NCBI RefSeq assembly: GCF_028769735.1
Contig: NC_088171.1
Span: 124,146,533-124,210,532 of the forward strand
Direction: 5' to 3'
Source of the DNA: Zonotrichia leucophrys gambelii
Lineage: Eukaryota > Chordata > Aves > Passeriformes > Passerellidae
Length of the DNA: 64,000 bases
Program-made: the position numbers and the translations under genes
Shown here: positions 1 through 13,052 of the stretch, in pieces
Position numbering within the stretch: the first letter of the stretch is position 1
How the letters are laid out: the number at the start of each line of letters is the position of its first letter
The notes under the pieces: model-generated
Database searches by the model: none
Told to the model about the DNA's origin: nothing
Seen by the model: the letters and a program-made list of their open reading frames with translations, nothing else

Positions 1-3000
1 AATCTGACACAGTCTTAATAAGAAGCTGAAGGTCAAATCTGTTGCTTGCATTTGGTTTTTTGTGTATTTTGAAGAACTGATGCTACAGTGATCCCTGATT
101 TCACAGCCACTATGTTCTTTTATGGATGACACTAATGCTCGATTCCCTCCCAAACCATTTTAAAGACTTTTGTTAAGAGAATGAAATGGATGATCTTTCT
201 GCCTAAACCCAGGAACATTAATGAGGGTTACAAAAATTAATGCTTAAAACTATTTTTTCAAACTCCCAGTTGCCACAAAGGCAGATTGGAGCTGTCCCAA
301 GCTCTTCCTTTCTCATTTTCCAGGCATATTTTAGGAAATTCTAGAGTCACAGTTGAGAGAGGAAACTCACCGGTTAGCTCTTTTTTTCCTGGATTTCTGT
401 TTCTTGTTACTTTTTCATAGTCCCTGCTTATTCTATTGCCTAGATATAGAAATATCAAAAAAATCAGGGACAGGGGACAAAACCAAAACTCTGTTCTCAT
501 CTCCAGCTTAACCTGCATTGCAGTATATAAAGCAGTTTTAAAGACTTGGTCCCCAAAGAATGGCCCCAGGTGAGTGGGAGTCCTGTGCCACCATTCTCTG
601 CAGTGAAGTAGGTGAGCACTGTAGGGATTAAAGAGTCCCTAAGCTGTGAAGCAGCTTTATTTTTGTTGGGGAAACTGGAAAAGTACACATAAAGATAAGA
701 TTGTGAGATGGACTCAAACTAATACTCTGGTGGGCAGTGTTTTGCATTCAGAGTAACAAAATGAGCCCCAACTATGTGAACCACCAAAATGAGATGTCCC
801 TCATGGCTGAGAATAAGGAGTGGATATGATATATTTACTGCAGGGGCTTTTGCTTTCATTCTCTCCATCACTGGTGACTCCATAAGCCTATGAACATCCT
901 TAGGCTTCCTGACACTGAAGATGGATTTGCTGGTCTTAAGACAACCTAGTTTGTTTGACTTCAGACATCTGAATGGGACCATCATTCTCTGGTAGTGCTA
1001 ATCTCTCCCTTGACTGAAAAATAAGCTTTCATGATTTCTGCAAAGTAGCTCTCTTAAATAATGGCCAGCATTAATTAAAGTGAATCCCAGGCTAATAGAT
1101 CTCAGACATGCTAAAAACTAAATGATACCTAGAAACTGTACTAGTCGTGCCCCATCTTGAATTTTAATTCTCCCAGTCCCATGTACTTGTCCAAGTACAA
1201 GCCACCACTTTAGCAGCACTCATCATGTAACTTTCTCCAAATACCCCACCAGCTATGGGAAACAACACAGCTGGGATTGTATAATGTCCCCTTGTTTGGC
1301 AGAAAAGGGTGCAGCACATTACTAAAATGGATTAGTAAAAATAAAATTGTAAATTACTGGTCAACAGATTGTGGCTGTTGGTGTTCACAAAATTATATGA
1401 CTTAAAGCATTGCCTTGACAAACCAAAAGCTCTAGCACCCCAGAGGGAGCATTACCAAAATGATACTTGTAACAAACCACATCGTCAATAACATCCATCA
1501 GAAATCCATATAAAGGATGGGTGTGATAGGTCTTCTCTATCTGCATGTCATACTTAATCTCAATTCTTAATGCTTCAGTGTCTGCCAGAGGAGGAAACTA
1601 AGCAGAATTTCAGTTCAGTCTCAGAAGGGCAACTATCACACAGGCTCCTGCCGAGGGAGCACAGGGCTGAGCTGTGTTATGGGTTCCACACTCTGACCAT
1701 GGGCGATGTGCCAGTTTCCTTTTCCTTCCAGGTGTACAGAACTTCAAGAGCTAGTTGGCAAATGGTATTTGAAATGTCAAAATACAGTAACATTACAAAT
1801 TCATGTACATGGCGTATACATATAATGTATGTGATTAATATTTATATATATATTAATGTGTGTATAAAATACATTTCTTATTTGTGGGACAGATTCAGTA
1901 AGGAAAAAATAATCAACACATTTTCCTATATCAGATGTTAATTATAAGTAACATTAACACTTTTCTCCCTTTATGTGTTAAAAATAGCCTTGCTTATGAA
2001 TAATGGTCTCTGCTGTGACACAGCAATCTGTCTGAGTTGTGTTTGCCAAGGAACAAAATGTGACCCAAATTGCCCATGGCCTGTCAGTTAGGACAGATTT
2101 TCATTTTACAGTGTAAACTGTAAAAGATTCCTTATAGCTATTGGATAGCAGATGAGGACAGACAGTAAGGGTTTAGCAGTGCTTTCCTTAACCTTCCCAT
2201 TTCTCCCAGCAGTAAATGTAAATAGGTGGTTGCTGGCTTCTAATGGCAGCCATAGCACTCCACCTTAGCAGCTTCATTCATTGGGCAGGTGAGCTGCAGG
2301 ACTGGCAATGGGTGCAGCCCTTTTCTGTCATTAGCAGAAGAATACAGGATATATCTGAATAAACATATTATTTGAGATCAGTAGAGCATTTTCAAAGAGG
2401 ATCATCAAAACACCCCAGCTGACCATGCTTTGGTTCACGCATCAGAGCAATCTTGGAGCACAAACAAGTTTAGTTGATAGGTATTGAAACTGGGAGGTGT
2501 GTATTAGCAGTACATCCACTGTGCGCCAGGCTCTAATGGTTGTTCAGAGCATGGGACCAGACTAGCCTCAAGAAAAGATCTCCAAAATTATACAACATGG
2601 GCATGAAATCCTTAGAATGGTTTCCTGCTGTCCTTCCCTTCTTGCTCATCAGTTTTAGGACTGGAACCCTTAAAAGGCCCCTGAAGGTCTTAGACAGACG
2701 AGCAAGTAGAGCCCAAAAAGGAAGAGGATGGATGTTCACCCAACAGAGGGAGTTGTTTCACAGTTTCTAAATACAGCTGTTAAAAATAATTCCACAAGTT
2801 TGAGAGAAAGGGTGAGGTTGGCTTGAAACAATAATATTAAGATGCATTTGGGACTTTTTCAGAAAAAAAATAAAATCATGCACTTTTGATTTTCAAAGCC
2901 ATCTGAGTTTAATCTCTTCTGAAGCTGTCAAACATTTAGGGGCATTTGATAATATTTCTAAGGTTTTCTCTGCAACTCTGAATATGAGGGGCTTATTCTT

Positions 3001-6000
3001 AAAAAGTAGATGAGGTTCTAGAATAATCACACAGTTTCAGAATTCAAGACCTATGAAACCTAGTATATTCACAGCAAAACTACAAGAAATGCTAATATTT
3101 TTGGTTTTAGCAAAAATCAGTCTTCTTAATGCATATAAACATTTAGATCTTGCTGCATATAACTAAAAAGATTCTGTTGCCATCTTTTGTCAACATTGTT
3201 CTTGCCTAGCAATTTCCCTATCAAAGCTTTTGTAGTATTACGATTACCATCATTTACTCTCCTTCATTTAACTTGCACAGTTAATGGAATGATATGTAGC
3301 CTACATGACTGCACAAGGAAGGATATAATTAGAAAGCCATTGGAAACACATTTGGAAAATAAACTTCATTGCAATCACTGCTGGTCTTCAAGGGTTTTGA
3401 AGAGCTCCTCTATGAGGCAGGTAATTTTAGTGCCTCTTTCATGTTGCACAAGAGGTCCTGTGCAGATTGCACAAATGCTCTGCCCTAGGTTGTGTGGTCT
3501 GTGTGTGCTGCTTTCTTAACAGAAAACCTTCTTGAGATAACAGGCTTCCATTGCTAAAACACTAACCCCTGGGATTTGGGAAAGTACAGTTATCTCCCTA
3601 TCTAACCTGTGTGACATGGGTTTTTAATCCGACTGTTTTAATTCAGCCATTTTTATCTGACCACCAACTGGGCTAACATTACTGCTTTCAGATTTTTTAA
3701 CGTGGATTAAGGAAGTGTTTAAGGAAAGGAGAGCTGAACAAAGCAGGGCCCCTGCTATTCAGAGCTGAGCCTGATCAAGGGGGACAGGTCATCACAGTGT
3801 TGATGCTGGACACCAGAGGAGGTGTGTGCCTCTTCAGGTCCTTTGGCACCCTCAGCCCTTAAGTCTACAACAGGAAAACCAGTGTTTGCCACCGTGGAAG
3901 GTTGTTTGGTCCCCAGGGCTGCAGAAGCCTCCAGAACCTCTGTGGGTATTCAAGCCAAGCTCCAGCTACAGTTAAAGAAGTCTCTAGGGCAAGTGCAGAC
4001 TAAATCAATACCACAAAAAAGCAAAAAGTAATTCTTGTGAAGGATGAAAAGTCATCTTAATTCTGCCAGTGGCCAGAATGAACTAAGACAATGATTTTGC
4101 CAGCATGTTTTCAGTGCAGCCATTGTACTGAAGGAAAGAGAGCTGGGAATGTTCTTGTCTTTCTCCTGCTGTGTTTTGCAGATGGAAAGCTGGGAAAAAA
4201 CCCACCTTTCTCTAATCATTTAAAATGCTATTAGGAAGCAAAATATATTCAATGTCATGCAAAGATAAAAAATATTAACAAAGGCCTTGAAAGGCAAGAT
4301 TCCTAGGATGCTGCTTTGCATGCCTTTTCCTACAAAGATATTTCAAGATATACATTTTAGCAGTGATTCAGCAGATCTTGTACAAGATTCTGCCTGTATC
4401 ATCAATGGCCATGTCTTTAACACACGGCCCAGTGTCCATTTTCTCTATGTTTAGCAATCTGCCAGGGTTTGATCTGCAGCCACTCCACAACCTTGTTGCT
4501 GAGAAGAATGCAATTCCATGGTATAGGCAGCTGGCTCGGCAAGCCCTCCTCAGGGAAACGTCTGGAAAACCACAAAACGTGTGCTTGTTGGGTGGAAGTC
4601 TAAGTGAACAATTTATTATGTTTATCGTTATTCATAATTCAGCATACATCAGATGGACATGATTATAGTAAAATTAGGGAGTTCTCAATGTCTGGGAAAT
4701 GATTGGTATCTGCTCTATGGCTTTGGAATGCTGAACATTTCCTTTATTGAAACTGTATTATATTACATTATACTATATTAAAGAGACATACTATACTACA
4801 TCATACTTTCCAACTTCTAACTACTGAACTGAAAACCTCGTGACTCTCTGTTTGAGAGTCCCGACTCACACACGTGGATCTAATTGCTCACCTCAGGTAA
4901 ACGATCTCCAGAATGCATTCCACTTGCACACAAACACAGGAGCAGTAAATGAGATAAGAATTGTTTTGATCATTCTTTTCTCTGCTTCTCTCTGTTCAGA
5001 GGGCATGTGAATGCCACACATGATTTTCCTCTTCAGAAGATTTTTGAGTAATTCCTTGCTACTTAGTTGCTACTTAGTTTTCAAACTAAAATCATGTCAA
5101 TACCAAGCTTCCATGACAGCCTAAGTTCACTGAAAGCAAAGTCCTCAGTACGTTCTTAACCTCAAATCCTGTCCTTTACCAATGGTTTCTGAAAAGCTCT
5201 ATCTCCTTTAGGTGATTTATTCAAGGAACATGATTGCACAAGAGGCCCTTGTGCAAAGCTTAATTAAATTATCTAATCCTTTACTGGCAGCTAGAAATTT
5301 TTTCTTGAACCATGGACTATTCAAATACCATCATACTGAGCAGCACCCAAAGGCTCTCAAACCCTCATCATCAATCTCAGGTTTCTTTCTGAGTAGGAAA
5401 AGCAAAATCAAAAACCACAAGAGCATCCACGAGAAAGGCTGATTGAGAATTTCATTTGTATCCACAATTTGAAGATCCAAGGACCATCAGATTTTCCTTT
5501 AGCAACAACAAAGGATAATTTGGTCTAAACTGTTAAATACAATACTTTGAGCCACATGTATTTTAAGCCACATTTTCACATGCTGGCAGCAAATGAGTGT
5601 CTGCCTCTGTAGATGTGATTTTGATTATAGCAGGGGTTTGTGTGATTCATCATCAAAAGATGAATTTTGAAGCACCCTGCCTTAACATCCATGTGTTATG
5701 GAGTGTGGGCAGTGGGCAGGGTGCTGCCCCAGAACCCAGAAGAGCCAGCTCCAATCTGGGCTCTGCCATTGGCTTGCCAAGCGACAAAGTATGAGACTGT
5801 TTTCTTACTTACAGGCAATTAGGCAGGGTGAGCACAGTGCTCACTGCATAATGATTATATATTTGTATGACCATTTTTACACCAGTGCCTCCTCAGTTCA
5901 TGACTGGGGCCTACAGGCATTATAAAGTCAGCAAAGATAGCACCATAAAGGTAAATTACAAAGGTATTAATGGCATCAGCTAATATAGACTAGACCTGAG

Positions 6001-6576
6001 TATGAAAGCCACATATTTTGGCCAGTAAGTGGAGAATGAAAAGCTTTGTTTCAGGTATTAAGCATATTAAGGACATTATGCAAATGATTTGATAAATGTA
6101 TCCTCATTTCTGCTTTTATTTTTAAGTTTCTGGATGATATTTTAATTTTTGAAATAATGTCCTTAGCCTATGGCCAGCTTTTCATGGCTGTTCTCAATTG
6201 CATTTGGATATGTCAAAGGAACTGTAAGAGCTTCATGTCTCTCCACCTGCCAGGGGAGAGTGGAGTCATGGCACTCTTCCAATGCTAAATGCATTTCCTG
6301 GTAGCCAAAATCACTTTCCATAAATCAGAGAGGACTGCCTGCATTATGCCCAAGGCTGAGGTCATGTAGGGGACCAGAAGCCAGTTCTGAGCATCTCACT
6401 TGTGATTTGATAAAGGTGCAATGTTGAGAAGAAATAGTTGAAAGTAAATATTCTAGAGGAATCTGCCAGGTGGGTGATGGAGTAGGCTTTCTGGTCTCCA
6501 GCCACTCACCTCAGCTCAAGATTCTCAGAGGAGGAGCTGGGGAAGTGAAGCATGCTAATCAGAACTCTCCTTTCAG
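1..6576 (+). other. STMN2: STMN2 intron 1, 3' portion (non-coding)
   Basis: This stretch precedes the acceptor of STMN2 exon 2, and the frame at that exon requires an upstream exon ending in ATG plus one G, so it must be intron. I see no coding exon in it; the open frames are short and unsupported. It is AT-rich, with an alternating AT/TA patch near 1800-1870 and another near 4745-4800. No long GT run and no clear CR1 tail was seen. In human STMN2 a TDP-43-repressed cryptic exon lies in intron 1, but nothing in this part can be identified as its counterpart. Confidence 0.8.
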
Positions 6577-6672
6577 CTTACAAGGAAAAGATGAAGGAGC
6601 TGTCCATGCTCTCGCTGATCTGCTCTTGTTTTTACCCGGAACCTCGCAACATGAACATCTACAAATATGATG
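6577..6672 (+). CDS. STMN2: STMN2 exon 2 (residues 7-39)
   Basis: The acceptor CTTTCAG ends at 6576 and the donor GTGAGT starts at 6673. The first two bases complete an alanine codon begun in exon 1. The translation runs AYKEKMKEL, then the hydrophobic, doubly palmitoylated [11 protein letters not shown] segment that directs the protein to Golgi and vesicle membranes, then NMNIYKYD. The last base begins the aspartate codon that exon 3 completes. This membrane-targeting exon separates SCG10-type stathmins from the cytosolic stathmin-1. Confidence 0.97.
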
Positions 6673-9600
6673 GTGAGTGATGTTTACTGGAAGTCATCCT
6701 GCAGGTCAGAAAATGTGCTAGTGCTGGGAAATGACTCAGTTGTCCTCCTAGTCCATAGTATTAGTTGGTGAATATTTTTCTGATTTGATAATTTAATTGC
6801 TGGTTTGGGCAATTAATTTCTGTGCAGTGTGCAGTAGCCACAATGGTGGATATTGTTCCTAATAGGAGCTAACTAAACTTTTAACAATAACCCTCTCATA
6901 CTGAGCTGTTCTTTCCCTATTCCCCATTTGAGAATTACAGCTCTTCATAGGTGGCATAATTCCCAAGAAAATGAAGAAAAAATGAAAGGATGCCTAAAAA
7001 ATTAACCAGCTTGGGCATTGCTTGCAGGGGGTGTGAAATGGCACAGAACCTTAATATGCATCCAAAATTGCTGTAAATTTTTTATCTTTATGAGATTAAG
7101 GTATAATTAAGCAATTACAAATAAAATGGAATGTACTCCCGAGAATAGTTTTCAGCCCATAATCTGCCATTGCATTTAAAATGCCCAAGGCAAAGATGCT
7201 AAATCATTTGCCTGTGCTTCTGATCCTGCTCTGATATCAGTGCTGTTTCTCTCCTGAATACTGCTGGTGTATTAAGGACTTACAATTTCCTACCTTATTG
7301 TGCAGACATGGAAGTGAAACAAATCAACAAACGTGCCTCAGGCCAGGCCTTTGAACTGATCCTAAAGCCGCCGTCTCCAGTCTCAGAAGCACCACGAACT
7401 TTAGCTTCTCCAAAGAAGAAAGAACTCTCTCTTGAGGAGATCCAGAAAAAGCTGGAGGCTGCAGAGGAGAGGAGAAAGGTACCTTTCCCTACAAAATTAT
7501 GCTAGTAATTAGACATGATTTAGTGTACAGAATAGCAGTTGAGTTTCCTGTCTCTTTGTGTGTTTTCCATTGCGATCACTGAGTCATGGTAGCCTGCATG
7601 GACAAAAATCATCAATATGTTTATAGAAATGAATTAGTTCATTGTCCTTCAGCAGCTTTCAAGCAAGCCTCACTGGTCTCAGAGCTGGGGAAGCATGCAT
7701 CACCAAATAGACCTAGCTTCAGACAGGGGCCAAGTGGGCTCATATGCACTTGCTTACAATGTGAGCATAACTAATGCTTCATTCAGGGCATTAAAGCCCT
7801 GCATCAATTGCACTGGCATCAAAGCCAGTGCAAGTATTTTGTCTGAGTTTAAGAGGCAGATCTGCAATTCAAGCAGATGCTCTTGGTGCTACCAGATCTT
7901 GACTCCTCGTAGCATCCATGGAAATTATTTACAGGGTCTGCATAAGGCCTCTAAAATGTCTTATTTATGCAATATAGAGGAACACCCTGAGTAGAGTGAG
8001 TTTGGGATCATTCCCACACACTTGAATGAAGACACTAGCATGGCACAGATGCTAAGAGACATTTCTAGCAGTTTCAGTAGTGATGGAAATTGGCTTTCTA
8101 GGGTTTTGCACAGACTACATCTTCCCCTCTTTATGATCCTACCCACAATGGTAAAACTCTGTTTCATAATCACTAAGTTTGTCACATGGCATTTGGAAGA
8201 GTTGTTACACCTTTCTCACAAAAGTTGGCACAAAGGCAGCTGGAAATACCCATTAACGGCTTATTTGCCTTTCAGCGTGACTGATGTGTTGAAGAGGTCT
8301 TCCTTTTCTCTAAGTTAGAGCTAAATCAAGCTGCTTTTTCTTTTTACTTTTTACAAAGAGAAAAAGACAAACTCCAGATTAGATAAAACAGAAGATGACA
8401 ATGAGACACTTACCACAACCAGCCTGAATTGCCAGGCTGGAAATTATCAGTGTTCTATATACACACAGCATTTGTGGTGTGCTGCACCATTTCAGAAAAG
8501 TCATGACTGGCTGCAATGACCACAGAAAAATTAAAATTGGTAATATATTGTCCTGGTCAATTCATGTTTCTTTTTGCTGATAAACAAAAGGAGAGAAGCA
8601 GAAGCTTTAGGATCTTTGGGCTGTGTTCTTCACCCAGGAGATCAGTGTTATTTTGTGGCAAATCAGCTTGCACAATTAAATAGGCATTAGAAACCCCTTC
8701 TACCTGCCCATGGAGTCCCTCATAGAGGGTTTCTGAAAATGAAACGAGCTTATATGTCTCTTAAGCCATTTATTTCTCGTTTAAACAATGTAATTTCTTG
8801 CTAAAACTGCTGTTAATACAGCTTTTCCTGATGTCATCAAAAACATATACAGAAGTTCAGGTACAGCATCTGTGCCACAGATAGCCAGAAAAAGCAATTC
8901 CATTCTCTTTCATTGCTGTCAGACAAGATCAGGGTCACTGCCAAGAACCTCAAGGGAATGATTACTCTGGGGTGTGGTTTGTTATGTGTCTGCTGAAGTC
9001 AGTAGATTTGGATTACTGACAGGGCTTTAAAACCTGGCACGTAGTTTGGATTTAAAGTGAAACCTGACTATTGTGGACCTCACTAATTTGAGCAATTCAT
9101 CTAGATGATAACTGTGGTGTTGCTGTTTTTGTCATTTTTGCTGGCTTGCTAACAATGGCTCTGTGGTTCCAGCACACACTCATTAGCACTATCACTTCTT
9201 TCAAACAAATATTTCTGCCAGAGCATTCATTTCAGTAAGAGGACATGATTGTATATCCAAGGAATTTCCATTTGCACTAGCACCTGCCGAGAGGGGTGAG
9301 CTCTTACTCATCCAAGTTATGATATTCTCCAAAAACTCAGTCTGTGAAGTTCCTGTGTGCTGAGTACAAATCCTCAAGTAAAGATACAGACACAGAATGA
9401 AATAACAGCAATAAAAGGCCTGATATTATGCATATACTTGGTGAAAATTACAAATTGAATGTTTCAGAGATTTCATTCCATTGATTTCATTACTGTTCAT
9501 TTCCTCCTAAAGAAAAACTCATCATGCAATACATTGGTAATCAGTGATAGCAATAGAGACACCTGCCATTTCTTCCCCTTGATACTGTATTCATTTTGAA

Positions 9601-12600
9601 TGAACATATAACTGAGTTATTTTAATAGACAAGATCCTCCACATTAGCATTGCAGCAGAAATTGCTGGGAAAGGAACAAAGAACAGAACAAAATGTTTCT
9701 TTACATCACTGTTAAAATCCCTGGTGTTCTCACATCTTAACTATTGACTTCATTTTTGCCCCAAAAAAGCATAGTGCAGAGAAGGATAAAAAAGCAATTA
9801 GAGGAACAGAAAATCTTCCATCGGAAGATAAATTAAACAGTCCACTTTTCAGCTTGGAAAGAGACAATAGATGAAAGATAAAATATAAGTCTACAAAGTC
9901 ATGAATGGTAATGAGAAGATGAATAGGAGCAATTATATTCTATTTCACTCAATCCAAAGGGGACAAAACATTCAAAGAAATCATCAGACAGATATTTCAA
10001 AAAGGAATCATGTTTTCATGTATTGTTTATTTAAGATATATTTGTTATCACAGACTGTTTATAGGTTATTAAAATGTTATTTGGTTCAAAAATATAATAG
10101 CAAAATTGATAGAGCACTACCTTGTAGGAAATTATGTGAATGGAACTTGTGACTCAGGAAATATGGAACTTGCTGACTGCTGAAAGCTAGAGATATTTGC
10201 CCAAATTCATCTAGAGTTTCCCTCAGCATCTTCTTCCACTTTCTGCTGCTAGACAAACCAGGCTTTTTCCAAAAGCCAGCATGGCTGTTGTTATCATACT
10301 TTTCAATCTATGTACAAAGCTGTCAGGCATGTCCTTCCAGCACAATTTTATCTCAAATCAAGCTTAACTAATGGATGAGAATTGCCTTTTTGGAAAACGA
10401 GTTGCTAACGAATTTTACGCTGCTTAGGAATTAGGTTCTGCTCTGCTAATTAGGCAGTGTTCATTAATAAATGTTCAAACTCATGAGACCATCTAGAGCA
10501 ATACATGCTCTTCAGCAGTCTCCTGCTTAGGCTTTTTCCAGTTTGTCATTCTTGTTTATTTCATAGTAAGCTTTTACAGGGCTCCTTTCCTTTTCTCCCA
10601 TTTTCTCTACCTCACCTGACAGCCATGACCTCATACTCTCAGAGAGTTTCACCTGAGGCATTTTGTATTTTTTGCATTACACAGCAAAGCCAATTTGGGC
10701 TAGTTACAGATTAGTCCTTTCCATTATAGAATCCTCTTTACAGCATGTCATTATTATCCTTTTTCTTTTTTTTTTTGGCATATATGTGCTATATTTTCCT
10801 ACCTTGGTGGATAATCAGACAGATCTTTTCATCCTTCTCAGTTAAGAAATTAGAGCACAGTGACATTGTATGCAGCAGAAGTTTTCCTTACAGATATTTA
10901 ACATTTATCAATTTTTACCCATTGACCTTGAATGTTCAGCTCTTATTATTAGTGGTATACAGACTTCAAGGGGCATATATCAAATTATTTGTTTTTATTG
11001 TCTATGTTCAATTTACTTAGTAGCATAAAAAAGAAACACTAAAGGGATGTGCATTTCTTCTAGACTGTGGATTATAGATGAGAAATTGTATGTATTTAAA
11101 TCCTTTTAATGGCTTTGTATTGGGATGAAACTGAATCAAGCTTATCCCTAGAGCTTAGTGTGACAAAGAATGCAGGAAAACAGTCATATTTTTTTTTAAT
11201 TTCATGCTGTTGGATACAGACATCCAGCTTCCTGGGTTTTTAATGCTGTTGCAATGAAATGCCACAAGACAAGCCTGCTGTCCAGCCTGGGCTTGGCTCA
11301 CTATGCTCCCCACAGCTGCAGCCAGCCCAGGGCATCTCTGCCAGCTTCAGGACCACACTCAGTGCTGGGCTTCAGCACCCAACTCACTGGCCCTTTGAGC
11401 CAGCAGCCTGCCCAGAGGGGGCTCTTGGCACTCTTTACCCATCTCTGCTTTTCCATCCATGTTTAGTGTTCTGTACAGGAGGCTGCTGGGGGAAGGCAGG
11501 GAAGGCAGCAGAGCTGGGGACAAATGTTCCTCCCTGGACATTGCATGGCACCTACAGAACTGCTGCTCCAGGTGACAGGCAGAGAAGGGATGTGCTCCTT
11601 CCCCGTCAAAAGTCAACCTTTCTTCTTCCATCTAATTTCTGTTACCCTTTCCCACCAAATTTTAAGGTGAGAAGAATGGGAATGAAGATAGGCAATGCCC
11701 AAGACATATGTCTCCTGTCTTGCTCACCTGTTGATCTTCCTTTCTGTTGCTGCTGGCCCTCAGCTGTGCTTCTGTGGAGAAGTAACACAGCATGAAGCAT
11801 TTTTCCATGTAAAGGTCCCAGTAATAGGTGTAATCAGCACCAGAAACAGATGTTTCTGTCACATTTTGATTTACGCCATAGTGTGTGAATACACAGGGGT
11901 TCACTCCTAAGTAACCAAAGACAGCAAAAATTCCAAGAAACTTCACAGTTCCTCACCCAAAACCACACGTTAGCCTATGGAATATGGGCCTGTAGGAAGA
12001 TGTTTGCTACCAACAAGGAGAGGATTTGGTGTCAGGCACCAGGGTCTGTCTCGGAGCACATGGAGCCATGAGCATACATCCCAATGCTGGCAAACATTCT
12101 CGCCCCACTCTGCCATGGGCTTCTCTGACACTAATGAACAGCCATCAGACAATTTGACATTGATCCTCATTAACTTTATAATGCCAGGCCTCAAACTGCA
12201 GCAGACCATGAGGGCAGAGGCTCAGGTGGTACTTCCTGCATACCCCCAACATGCCTTGTTCAGCCCTGCAGGTCAAACCATGAGAGCAGTAATTTTGTGC
12301 CAGCTGAGGAAGAGAAAGTTTTCTTGAATCACAACATGGAGGGGCTTTTTTTCTTTTTCCTCCACATCCCAAAGGTTGTTTGGCAGACTCTACAAAAATA
12401 AATTGAAAAAGAAATCCCCACCTAAATTTAAGAAAAATTTTCATTATCTAGCTTCACTAGAAGCAGAGCTTCACCCATAGTTACAGATCACATGTCTCTG
12501 ACTCTCCTGCCAAATGGATATTTCTGAGAGAAGTCTAATTTGAGACCATTCCCATGTTTTTACATGGAAAAATCCCAGCCTCAGTTCCTTCCACTGAAAA

Positions 12601-12983
12601 CATCAGTACTTCAAGTCACCATACCAAGGCTTCACCTTGGCATTTACATTGCAGTAGGAACCTTTCCTCCTATCTTCACAGTCTGCTCATTAATAGTTAC
12701 TCTTAGATACACACTGTATTGAGGAACACCAATATTACTGCAGCTTCTTCTGAACAACTGCATTGTTAAAAAAGAAAAAACAGTCAGTGAACAAATGTGT
12801 TGTGAAAGAGGAGCACTCAGACGCCCTAGTAACTAAAGGTACTGGTATCTGAGGTTGAATACATTCAAGCTGAAATTTCCAGCTTAAAAGCAGTTGTCTG
12901 AACCCATTTCTTGTTTAAGAGCAATAAAGAATTAATTTTATCTCTATATCAATTACTTCAATATTTGGATATATCTGTCAAAC

Positions 12984-13052
<69 letters not shown>

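Noticed and set aside
11259..11795. 178-codon open frame in STMN2 intron 3
   Set aside because: No recognisable domain, low-complexity Pro/Ser/Cys-rich translation, overlapping frames on both strands, and a G+C-rich setting.
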